From: Craspedostauros australis
Lineage: Eukaryota; Bacillariophyta; Bacillariophyceae; Mastogloiales; Achnanthaceae
Reading direction: 5' to 3'
DNA length: 64,000 nt
NCBI GenBank assembly: GCA_026770025.1
Contig: JAMXDE010000014.1
Location: 806,001 to 870,000 of the forward strand
Position 1 is the first letter of the stretch. Every line of letters begins with the position of its first letter. The position numbers and the translations under genes are program-made. Shown here one piece after another: positions 33,549 to 43,203 of the stretch. The notes beneath the pieces were generated by a model. The model was given only the letters and a program-made list of their open reading frames with translations. It had not been told where the DNA came from and did no database searches.

Positions 33549-35708
33549 CTAATCCTCAGATGCCGCCACGGCCTCGAACGAATCGAAGAGAGATTTGGGA
33601 TGGTGGTTGTCGTGCGTCTTCTCTCCATTATTGGTAGCTGCGGTGAACTCGTTCTCCTTGAGGGGCACGTTGTCGGTGGGAGCGTCGAGGAACACGCGCG
33701 GTGGAACGACGGTTCGGAATCGCCGGCGATCGCTGCAACCAAAGTTCGTCGGCATGTCTCGGACCACGGCCTCTCCCTTCTGGCGTTTGCGATGGGGCGA
33801 CGCGATGGTGATGGAGTCGCACGAATCGGAGGGTGCCTGCTTGATCGGGTTACCCGAGGTGGGGGTGGCACCGCGTAGGCAACCCAAGTACTTCGGGCTG
33901 GCGATCTCGGAGCTTTCGATTGCGCGAAGGAAGTCGATCGCGAAAGCATCGAAGATCGACACCTTGGATCCTGCGGACGTCTCCACGCCTCCGCCGCTGC
34001 GTGGTATGTTGGTGTGCATCCTGTAGCTTGTTCGGCGGGAGCTGTGCAGCGGGGTCTGCGTGCTGTCGAAGGCGCCGGATCTTCTGGTGATCGGCGACAT
34101 GTCCGGTGATGCGATTGTCGTCATCGCATGGCTCTTCGCGGAAACAGTTCGACGTTCGCGGAACGGGCGTCCCGCCGATGACTTCCTGGGAGTTGCGAGC
34201 AGCCTTTGGGCCTTCGTCTTGGCCGTTTCGGGATTGCGGGCCACGGGCGATCGGCGCGGTGTGGACATGAACGACGACGTGCTGCTTATCTTCGATGTCG
34301 TCATGTCCGATGTCACATCTGTGGAAAGGCTGAACTTTGTGGCCGACGCAAGTCCGCCGAATTTGTTGCCCCCGCTGTTTGCTGCTGCCTTTCTGGCAGT
34401 GAACTGACCGGCGCTACTGCCGAGCACATGTTCAGCGCTTTCGCAACGGCCCGATGCTGTCGTCAATCTCTTTGGTGTGAATTGCAACCCGGACATGTCT
34501 GACTGAGCATCAATCTGAGACAGGTCGCTTCCATCGATTGACGGAACGCGTTCGAACCACCCCGCGGCTGCCGCTCCTCTATTGGGTGTAGAGGCTTGCA
34601 TCGGCAAATCGAAGGACAGAGTCGAGGACGGGGTTCCTGGCGGATTGAAGTCTGCACCGACATCACGAATAACAAGATCTGTGCTCGCCGCACTTATGCC
34701 GCTGCCAACCTCGAAAAGCGCGCATGGATCTTCCATGTCTCCGCTGTCATCGGTTTCGTCATGGTCGCAGCAGTCGTCGGTATCGTCGTCGTCCTCCTCT
34801 TCTTCAACCTCGTCGCCATCTGACCGCATGGCGATCATCTCGATGCGATGATGCCTGTGACGTTCGGGCGTCTGCAACTGAAGGACGCGGCTGGTGTTGA
34901 AGAAGTCTTCGGAGTCGGCAGTCATCGAGGACGTGTTCGGATCCCTGCCGAAACGGGCCGGAGAGCTTTGCGTGATGGACGTTGACAGCTGGCCGCAAAA
35001 GCTGGGGACGTCGCTGGGAGCACCGCCCTTGGCGTCGAGCAGATGGTCCCATTGCATGTCCAGCGGATGCCGAATCTCCCCGTTGCTTCGTTCGGATTTG
35101 GGAGAGCAGCGGCGTTCGCCGTCGATGCCGTACCGCTCCACATGTCGCATGTGCTCGTAGAGAGCGGCTCTGGCGCCGATGGACAGATCCAATGACGCAT
35201 GGGTGGGTGTGGAGGCCTGCGAACCATTCTCCTTGCCATGCGAACGAGAATTGCGCTCCCAAACTGAGTCGATGGCTGGAAAGTTGTTGCGGAGCTTGAG
35301 CTTGAAAGGGTTGGAGGGCTTGGTGGTCATCATGGGCGGTTTGCCTGAAATGGTCGAGGCCGATGCTACCGATTTGCGAGGCGTTGCGAGTTGGGTGGAA
35401 GGCTGCGTCTGCGCACGGGGCCTGAATGGTGATGGAGGGAGGAAGTTCCGTCGAAGTTTCTCACCATCAACGAAGGTTTGGGTGTCATCGTCGTGTTGCC
35501 ACGGGGTCATTTGGAAGAACGAGGAAGGTACGGAAGGTGGGATGCGACGAGAAATCCGTGGCCGTGGAGGCTGCGCCGAGATGACCTTTGGTCTGTGTGG
35601 GGTGTGAGAGATGTTGGCTGTCGATGGTTTGACTGTGGCTGTGATTTTGGTTATGGCTGTTGCGTCTCTGGAGACGGCGTGGCATCCTGTCTGAGCCACG
35701 TGCTGCAT
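33549..35708 (-). CDS. Disordered protein with two KEN boxes and many CDK-type sites
   Basis: Single exon of 719 residues from an ATG; no family recognised. Almost the whole protein is predicted to be disordered from its composition. Features seen: two KEN motifs (SHGKENGSQ near residue 160 and VPLKENEF near 685), RxxL motifs (ARAAL, RHPL), and many SP/TP sites. Several of these fit the full CDK consensus (TPERH, TPKRL, TPRRS, TPRKS twice, SPHRK). An acidic run of Glu/Asp lies near residue 300. One possibly folded helix (SIFDAFAIDFLRAIESSE) lies near 590. Together these suggest a cell-cycle protein phosphorylated by CDK and degraded through APC/C. That is inference from short motifs only. Confidence 0.6.
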   Translation of the reverse strand: MQHVAQTGCHAVSRDATAITKITATVKPSTANISHTPHRPKVISAQPPRPRISRRIPPSVPSSFFQMTPWQHDDDTQTFVDGEKLRRNFLPPSPFRPRAQTQPSTQLATPRKSVASASTISGKPPMMTTKPSNPFKLKLRNNFPAIDSVWERNSRSHGKENGSQASTPTHASLDLSIGARAALYEHMRHVERYGIDGERRCSPKSERSNGEIRHPLDMQWDHLLDAKGGAPSDVPSFCGQLSTSITQSSPARFGRDPNTSSMTADSEDFFNTSRVLQLQTPERHRHHRIEMIAMRSDGDEVEEEEDDDDTDDCCDHDETDDSGDMEDPCALFEVGSGISAASTDLVIRDVGADFNPPGTPSSTLSFDLPMQASTPNRGAAAAGWFERVPSIDGSDLSQIDAQSDMSGLQFTPKRLTTASGRCESAEHVLGSSAGQFTARKAAANSGGNKFGGLASATKFSLSTDVTSDMTTSKISSTSSFMSTPRRSPVARNPETAKTKAQRLLATPRKSSAGRPFRERRTVSAKSHAMTTIASPDMSPITRRSGAFDSTQTPLHSSRRTSYRMHTNIPRSGGGVETSAGSKVSIFDAFAIDFLRAIESSEIASPKYLGCLRGATPTSGNPIKQAPSDSCDSITIASPHRKRQKGEAVVRDMPTNFGCSDRRRFRTVVPPRVFLDAPTDNVPLKENEFTAATNNGEKTHDNHHPKSLFDSFEAVAASED

Positions 35709-37039
35709 CTTGTCTAGTCTTGTATTGTCGCGTGCCTCGTGTTTCTTGTAATTTGTCGTTGTATGTGTACCTACAAATGGAAATGTCGTACTCTGGAGCA
35801 GAGTGGAGTAAATAGGTGTGGTAGGTGCGAGTGTGCCCCGAGTATGTTGCGAATGTGCTGACTACCCGTGCCTATGTTGACACCTGCTCTTTACGAACAA
35901 GGAACACAATGTAACAAGCAACGATGAACGATGAACCAAGGAAGAAGAGTGGTGAGAACGACACGAGCGAAGCAACAGAAGCCACCTTCTCGCAACGTGA
36001 TGTGTGACCTTTTTGAGTGTCTTGCTTGATGCAATGCCCTCCGCCGAGCGCACATTCAGTGTGGAGGTGACTGGGTGGGAACGATGATCCCGCAGAAGCT
36101 ATCCCTCGTTCCTTTCGGTCACTATCATCAGATGTCAGGCACACCGAAGCCACTGCGTTTCTTCCCTTGCTTTCCTTTCCTTTCTGCTCTTGCGTTCCCA
36201 ACTGGACGACGGAAAGAGCACAACAAGTTGTGATCATGATTTGATTTGAAAACGAAGCCACAAATTCAAAATGTGATCTCGACGATTTTGATACCAATTG
36301 ACGTTAAGTATAACACGGTTTGATTTCACGTGGAGTTTGAATCATGGATTTTCCCTCCGCATCGCCAAACGAACAGGGAATGTGTCGCTCTGATGTCTCG
36401 AACAAGACGACTACCTATCGACTCGATCGATCAGAAAAGTCTGTCATGTGACAGGCAGTTTCGCCAATAGGATCTTCGACTTGGTCGACCATGGACGACT
36501 TTGGAGTGACGGGAAAATGACTTTGGAGTCTTTCTGGGCCAAAAGCCCGACGCAGAAGACATCACGCCTCTCTTGTGTCCTGGATCTGCTGCTGACTGGT
36601 GCCAAGAAAAGACTCGAGATGGAGAAGAAGGTCGCAACACGCCGAACAGCAGAAAAGACGCTGCCAACAGATACAGTAAGGACGAGGAACAAGAAGCAGA
36701 ACGGCGGTAACAGTCGAAGCACCCTCGCAGCACACCGCATACCGCACCTCGTATCAGACCTTCTCCAATCTCCTGCTTGTTCGGCGAACTTACCCTATCT
36801 TCTTGTACACAACAGCACCCACAATCCGCTCTCCCCACTCCGCACTCCTTCACCCCACACCTCAACGTTCGACAGCAGCAACAGACACAAGCCATTGGAC
36901 ATTGGACATTGGACATTGTGCCACATTGTTACCCACAGCCGAGACACGTTGAGGACGACGACAGAGACACCGACCGTACGACCATACCACCACCAGACAC
37001 GGCGACAGCACCCAGATCTACAAAACAGTCTGAAGCAAG
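35709..37039. other. 1.3 kb divergent spacer without a supported gene
   Basis: Upstream of both the KEN-box gene (-) and the PP2C gene (+). A minus-strand frame at 35,872-36,297 has one hydrophobic stretch but starts at TTG. A GGACATT triple repeat at 36,896-36,919 and CA-rich sequence lie before the PP2C start. Confidence 0.4.
36896..36919. repeat. (GGACATT)3 tandem repeat
   Basis: Three consecutive seven-base units about 120 bases before the PP2C start codon, in the presumed leader. Confidence 0.75.
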
Positions 37040-39647
37040 ATGAGTTCATCGGGGGCAGATGACGGCAAGGACGGGAAGGGGAAGAAGAATGGAGGGGAGC
37101 CACCGCACTCAAAAGGAATGGTAAGATACGCGCTGAGGCGCTGCGCGTTCTGCATGAAGGCCTTGTCGTGTTGCTCACACGAGAGGGGAGATCTTTTCGC
37201 GGTCACTCCATGGTGATAAGAGGCGTCCCGAAACAGAATCGCGACGGGCGCTTCTCTGCAATGCCTTTCTCTCTCCCTCTCCACCCATGAGCAGGAAACA
37301 TGCTGCGCTGTGAGGAGTCATTGACAGGAGAGCATCCATCTCCACTTCCGCTTCAAAGCGGAACATTGTGCCAGCATTGATCCCAACCAACGGATACCCA
37401 AAACCATTGGCCAAAGATAAGATCAGTTGCAGATTGCCGTGTGTTGTCTCGCGCACTGTTCCTTCGCCCAATGCAGCAGGCATCACGCGCGTGATGACTT
37501 GGTGGGGTGGCATCCAACTCCACCGGTTATCTCTCTCTCTCTAAAGGTCTGCCTTGATCTCTGTACCATACTCTACACTTCATTCTCACCGTACTTACTT
37601 GACCCCTTTCCCAACTCCCACCGCATTGGCTCCACCCGTTGGCCCCACCCGTTGGCCATGACGCCGCTTCCCCCAATGCCTTGCCTTCCTTCTCCTCGAT
37701 ATCTTCATCATCATTATCATCGCAGGGCGGCGGGGTTCTCAGCAAGAGCTTCCAGAAAATGCGCCGCCGTTTGACCGTGACAGGAACGAGCGAGTACATC
37801 GATGGTGTTTCCAAGCCCACAGCCACCGACTCCTCCGAAATGAAGAAGCCGAAGAAGAAGAAGGTGAGCACATGGTGGATGCATATGACAGTCCGTTGTT
37901 GTCGTCTGCGAATGCAATGACGAAGAGGAAGACTGCGGGCCCGCGGTTGGCCTTACTCGCTGTGTATGCGACAAAAGACCGAGATGGGATCATGAGAGGG
38001 GTAGTCCCATACGTCTTGCAGTTGATCATTCCGACACCTCCTCGGGGCCCACTTGGAAGTTGCTTGCCTTTGCCTGTTACCAGCCACCGCACATGCACAT
38101 GTTCGTACTAATATACTGTTGTCGCCAATCACTCCCTCCTCACCTTTCCTCGTCCCCTTCATTTGATATCTCTCAACTGCACCTGGATTGAATCTGAAAA
38201 TTTGGTACGGTTCCGCAACTCCGCCATGATCATCATATACCCTGGACCACCCATCCTTATCGACATTGATGTACCCGATCCATGTGGACAACCACTCCCG
38301 CTACCAATGCTCTACCCTCCCAACATGTACTCCGCCTGCTGGCATACCGCACAGCAGCAAGCAGCCCCAGTGCGTTGCGCAGTCACCGAATATTCCGGAG
38401 TGTCCAAGAAGGGGTACGCACCGTACAACCCAAGGAAAAAGAATCAGGACGCACTGATCATGGCAGACGACCCACACACCAACAGTCTGATCCTGTGCGT
38501 TCTGGATGGTCACGGAGAGCACGGTGACTACGTCTCTGCGTGGTTCCGTGATCAGCTCGTCACCGAGATGCTCAACCACCAGGCCTGGGCCACGAATCTG
38601 CAGACGGCCGTCGCTGATGCAATCGCCAAGGTGGAGAGAGACTTGCTTCGCAATTTCCGAATCGACACAGAATTCAGCGGAACTACACTGTCGATGGCCA
38701 TCATTCGGGGCAACACTCTCACTGGCGTGAACATTGGCGACTCGCGTGTCGTGCTGGGGAAAGAAGAGGACGGCCACCTGGTCCCGGTGGAGATCACGTT
38801 CGATCACAAGCCAGACTCTCCAAAAGAGAAGGAACGCATCATCGCCAGTGGAGGCCGTGTCTTTGCAGTTCAATACGATGACGGAGTTGATGGTCCACCT
38901 CGTGTGTGGCTCGGACACATGGATGTCCCAGGATTGGCCATGGCACGGTGAGTATCGACGCATGTTCAGCGTTTCTTCGTGCACATGACCGTCTTTCTTT
39001 CTCTTTGTATTTGCGACACCATGCACTCCAATTCATTACTGACATTGGGTAAAGTCAAGCATCCGCACCAGTGACAGGCTTTTTGTGACTGGACGGGATG
39101 CGAGATGTGATACTCCAATGCGAGGTCTGGATGTTGCACCTTGATTGCCTTGGCATCTCGCTGTCCTGAATACAAGACGGCACAGCTTCGACAACACCAG
39201 CGACAATGTGCGAGATGATATTTAATCTCACGCTGTACACCCGAAACCTGCACCTGTTCTCCTCTATTCCCTATTTTACCTTACGTGGACGTCCATTCCT
39301 TCATTGCCCCTTCGTTCTTTTCTTCTACCATCCTCCATTTCAAATTGACACTCAGATCCTTGGGAGACGTCGTCGCCCATTCCGCTGGTGTTATTTCAGA
39401 GCCGGAGTTCACCGTCTTCCAACTCGATCCCAACAAGGACAAGTGTCTGGTAATCGCCACAGACGGTCTCTGGGAGTTTGTCATGAACCCAGAAGCGCTT
39501 GAGGTCGTGGAGGGCGAGGTCGGACCAGCGCAAGCGGTGGACATTCTCGTCACAGAGGCAGGCACAAGATGGATGAAGGAGGAGCAGGTGATCGATGACA
39601 CGACCGTCATCGTTGCCAACCTCTTCGGGTACAAATCCAGCGCATAA
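37040..39647 (+). CDS. PP2C-family protein serine/threonine phosphatase
   Basis: Four exons: 37040-37120, 37726-37863, about 38355-38947 and 39356-39647, giving 367 residues. Donors are GTAAGA, GTGAGC and GTGAGT. The exon 3 acceptor could be three bases later. The first two exons code a Gly/Lys-rich head and a basic stretch ending KKPKKKK. The catalytic domain carries the PPM/PP2C motifs in order: NQDALIM, CVLDGHGEHGDYVS, the short FSGTTLSMAI, NIGDSRVVL, ARSLGD across the last splice, ATDGLWEFV and DDTTVIV. The metal-binding aspartates in DGHG, DGLWE and DDTT are present. It removes phosphate from Ser/Thr using Mn or Mg. The N-terminal head has no obvious targeting signal, and a myristoylation glycine is absent. 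Confidence 0.88.
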
Positions 39648-40574
39648 GTCCCATCTGCTGCATGTTCTATTCTACGTTCAGATGATGCTGACACGTACTC
39701 TCGTGCGACAAGGCGCCTTGGAGTTCAGTCCGTCAATTCGAAAGAAGGCAAGATAATGGTGAAGCTCAGGCCAGCACATCAGCAGCAGCTCTGCAGCCGC
39801 AGGCGCAGCCAGCACCTGTGGGAACAACAAAGCGCAGCTCTGCCACCAACATCAAACATGATTTTAACTCAAATCAATCAAAAAATAACCGGGAAATTGG
39901 GATCGATGATGGTACCTTTCTTCTCTCTGTACGAGTAGGTCGGACATTCTGGATGTCACAATGCGCCGATAGAAAACGAATAATCAGTTTGAATGTTTCA
40001 TGAAGAGCGCGATAGAATGGAGTAGACTTCGACTCTGCTATTATTCCAATGCGATTTGCATGTGGATGTGCATCAGCTGGTGAAGTGTTGATGTTGCGGT
40101 CCGGCGCGATCTTCTATGTGTCTGTTTCGCCCTGATGGCTTGTGTGGCCATCGTTCTCCATCCATTCCATGTCGAGAACACGACAACATCTCTGGCTCCG
40201 CCCATGGTTCTTGGAATGGTTCGCTTTGCCCCATCATCATCACGGAGAACTCATCAATGCCCAACGCACGAGGTTGCCGCAAAATGAGTGCGACAGAAAA
40301 TGCTGGAGCGGAGTATGGCAGTCTGTGATCGATGATCTCCTGCTTGCTTATGATTCACCGCATCAACGCGATGGTGCTGCGTTTCCAACCAATCGGGGGA
40401 TCGCAATCCGCCATTGTCGAAGATTGATGAGCTGGTGGTGAGGAGGGTGATGGTGATCATAGTTGTCGCTCTCACTGCCGCCACTTGTTGCTGACATGCT
40501 CGTGAACGCTGGGGACATCGAGAGCACCACTCTCTTCCGTGACAACCTTCGACAGGGGCCCGGAAGCCGTTGCC
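39648..40574. other. Convergent 3' region, no gene seen
   Basis: Between PP2C (+) and the small membrane protein (-). Only short open frames with biased composition. Confidence 0.5.
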
Positions 40575-40850
40575 TCATTTGGAAGAGTTGAGCTTCGGCA
40601 GATTCTTCTTGTAGGAATCGTCTTCGGGGTCGTATCTGTCAGGTATGGTGTCGATGCCTCCCTTCTTGCGATCCTCTTCCGCCACCTTCTCGTTGATCTT
40701 GTCCATGATCTTGGTGTTCTGGTACTTGTGCTCCACCTTGTTCTCGCTCAAGTTGCGCCCGATTTGGTAGACTTGGTAACCGAACAACGACATCAGGCCG
40801 ACCACGGCGCCCTTCTGGACAACGTCAGCGGCTTTCTGCAGGGCTCTCAT
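40575..40850 (-). CDS. Small single-pass membrane protein, possibly mitochondrial
   Basis: 91 residues. The open frame extends upstream, but that part is CAACAA-rich like the leaders of other genes here. I therefore start at the ATG in AATCCAACATG at 40,850. A positively charged amphipathic start (MRALQKAADVVQK) leads into a hydrophobic helix (GAVVGLMSLFGYQVYQIG). A long, highly charged C-terminal part follows (KIMDKINEKVAEEDRKKGG). The layout resembles small inner-membrane proteins of respiratory complexes or assembly factors, but I recognise no family. A longer protein starting at 41,175 (MANASQHE) is possible but less likely. Confidence 0.55.
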   Translation of the reverse strand: MRALQKAADVVQKGAVVGLMSLFGYQVYQIGRNLSENKVEHKYQNTKIMDKINEKVAEEDRKKGGIDTIPDRYDPEDDSYKKNLPKLNSSK

Positions 40851-41527
40851 GTTGGATTGGCTGTGTACGACCTCCGGGACGAGTTTGCGTGATGCTGCAA
40901 TTTGCTGTTCTTGTTCAAGTGCTCGTGCTTGTTGTTGTGGTCGTGGTCGTCTTCTTTCGTTGTCGGTATTTGTGCGACGCGACAACTCCAGCCAAACCGC
41001 AACGCGACTGTTCGATGTTGTGCGCGTTGTGGTTGTTGTTGTTGTTCGTGTTTGCGTTGGTTGTCGTCTTTGTTCTGCGTTTGCGAGCGCGTCGCGAAAA
41101 CACAGTTCGTGGAAGCAATTCTGGGTGCTGACGATGTTGCTTTGGCGTGTTTCGTGTTGGCTAGCGTTGGCCATGGATGGACTAAGTATTTGATGTTCTG
41201 TTTCAATCACGAATGACTCGTGTATGGACATTCAATCATGCATTGATCATTGCGGTAATATACGTATATAAATGTAATATTACTTTGGAAGCCGTTTGTC
41301 AACAGACGAAGATTTGGATGATTAGTTTAGTAAGGCTACGGTAAAAATAAAACAAATTGTAATTTTAATTCGTTGTCGTCGAAGCCAAACGTGCACTCTT
41401 CCATTTGACAACACAACAAAAAAGATCCAAGGAGACAGCAGACAGCAGACAGCATCGTGAATGTTGTTCTCATTGCCGTCGAAGACCAGAACGACTGCCC
41501 GTGCACCGCTATACTCGTGCAACAACA
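40851..41527. promoter_or_regulatory. Divergent promoter region with TATA-like element
   Basis: 677 bases between the small membrane protein (-) and the DHHC transferase (+). TATATAAA lies at 41,265-41,272 inside a strongly AT-rich stretch (about 41,250-41,370). Confidence 0.4.
41265..41272 (+). promoter_or_regulatory. TATA-like element
   Basis: TATATAAA, 256 bases before the DHHC start codon. The distance fits only if the 5' leader is long. Confidence 0.25.
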
Positions 41528-42859
41528 ATGGAGGAAACGGAGTCACAACGATGGGAGGCGACTTGGAATGAATTCATTCGGGCATTGCATTCAACAGACG
41601 ACTTCGATGCATTTCACTGGGTGATCAGGTTGGCGTCTGCAGGATCATCCGTGCTCTATGCCCGGGCCATTCCCTCAGGAGCCAGGCGTTCGATATCCAA
41701 CGCTTTGAGCAGCGGAGGGTGGCGTCCATTGGTGCCTGCCTTTGGGATTTCGTTGGTCTGCGCCACGGTCGCATCGTACTATTTCAGTCTACGGAGGACG
41801 GTAAAGGAGAGATGGTGCAGCTGTGACGATGCGATTGGGAGTGATGCTGTTGGAGGTGACAGGGATGGCTGCGCATCGACGCCATGCAGTTCGATACACT
41901 TCCACGATGCGATGATTCTGTACACAGGAATGATGATCCTGTTCAACTACATTTCCACCGCATCTCGCACGCCAGGTTGCATGCCATCGCAAACACCAGC
42001 AGGAGTATCAGCAGGAGTGCCACCCTCTTCGTCAATGACATCCGGACAAACATCTTGGATGGGCTGCTTCTCGTCTCGGAAACGAGCGTCGCAAGATACG
42101 AAATGCGTCGAACTCTACTGCGAAAGTTGGAACGCATTTGCGAGCAACAAGGCCAATCAACCGATCGCGCTGCCACGATGGGTGGAAGATAAATCGAGCT
42201 GCGCGAAGTGCGGCATAGCATCCAGACCGCCGCGATGTCACCACTGCAGGATCTGCCGACGTTGCGTCCTGCGATATGACCACCATTGCGTGTGGATGGC
42301 GAATTGCATCGGGTTCAACAACTACCGCGAATTCATCCTCACGTTGTTCTTCATCACGGTCGCTTCGTCATACCTTGTGGTGCTGTTGATCAATCCATTT
42401 CTCAATGTGGTCTTTGAATACAACAGAATGGTTGAACCACTGGGCATCCCCATGATGCAACAATTCCTGGAGTTCTGGTCTCACAGTCCATCGCATTCAC
42501 CATCGTCCTCGTTGTCATCGACATCGAAATGGGAACAAGACGCCGCCGTCAGTAGCCGCCTGGCAATTGACCCCGTTGTGGCGATCAAGGTCGTGTTCCC
42601 CTTTGTCTGCTTCATCGCTGCGGTACACGGTTGCTTCTTGAGCATCCACTTGATGTACATGGCGTACGATGTAACGACGTTGGAACACAAGATCATGATG
42701 GATTCGATAGCGGACTCCGCGTCGCAGCGCACTACTCCGACATCTTTGTTGCGATCCTTGCATCATCTTGTCGGTCCCAACCTCTTCCTTGCTCTGCTCC
42801 CCATCCCGGTCGCGGTATCGCCGCCGGTGTTTCAACAGCACAGGCGAAAGGATGAGTAG
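41528..42859 (+). CDS. DHHC-type protein S-acyltransferase
   Basis: Single exon of 443 residues; the start is the first ATG (ACAACAATGG context). Four membrane helices are visible: near residues 65-85, 120-140, 270-300 and 355-390. The cysteine-rich domain lies in the loop between the second and third, with CxxC pairs (CAKCG, CHHCRICRRC) and the catalytic DHHC at about 251-254 (RYDHHCVWMANCIGFNNY). A TTxE motif (VTTLEH) follows the last helix, as the family requires. The enzyme transfers palmitate to cysteines of membrane proteins, usually at the Golgi or plasma membrane. A Ser-rich loop near 330 and a Thr/Ser/Gly/Pro-rich loop near 160 are unusual in length. Substrates cannot be predicted. 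Confidence 0.92.
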   Translation: MEETESQRWEATWNEFIRALHSTDDFDAFHWVIRLASAGSSVLYARAIPSGARRSISNALSSGGWRPLVPAFGISLVCATVASYYFSLRRTVKERWCSCDDAIGSDAVGGDRDGCASTPCSSIHFHDAMILYTGMMILFNYISTASRTPGCMPSQTPAGVSAGVPPSSSMTSGQTSWMGCFSSRKRASQDTKCVELYCESWNAFASNKANQPIALPRWVEDKSSCAKCGIASRPPRCHHCRICRRCVLRYDHHCVWMANCIGFNNYREFILTLFFITVASSYLVVLLINPFLNVVFEYNRMVEPLGIPMMQQFLEFWSHSPSHSPSSSLSSTSKWEQDAAVSSRLAIDPVVAIKVVFPFVCFIAAVHGCFLSIHLMYMAYDVTTLEHKIMMDSIADSASQRTTPTSLLRSLHHLVGPNLFLALLPIPVAVSPPVFQQHRRKDE

Positions 42860-43203
42860 AGGATGGCGGGGTCCCATGCTTTGCTGGGCGGAAACTGCAA
42901 TGGTTGCTCTCTTCTTCGAGTTGCAGCGAGTATTGGGGCATTTGACTTGGATGCATGTATGGTCCTGCAAATGGTGGAGTAGAATGATTAACCTGTATTG
43001 GTCTAGAGAGCAGAGTGTATCCGATTTTATTGTTGAATGTCCGCGAATGATTGCGACAGAGCATTGCAACTGTGAATGTGTGCAATCGCCATGCCGTCGC
43101 TGTTCTTCCGTAGCCTGCAGAAGAGGTATGTAGGCAGCCTAAATAGTAGCGCATGATAGTATTCCATTCCATTGCATTCCATGCCTTCCCATATGCCATG
43201 TCA
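42860..43203. other. Convergent 3' region, no gene seen
   Basis: 344 bases between the DHHC gene (+) and the TauE/SafE gene (-). Nothing coding was seen. Confidence 0.5.

Noticed and set aside
33549-33720. Similarity of VPPRVFLDAP to the segment before the WD40 domain of Cdc20/Cdh1
   Set aside because: No WD40 repeats follow; the frame ends 55 residues later and no downstream exon with WD repeats is visible.
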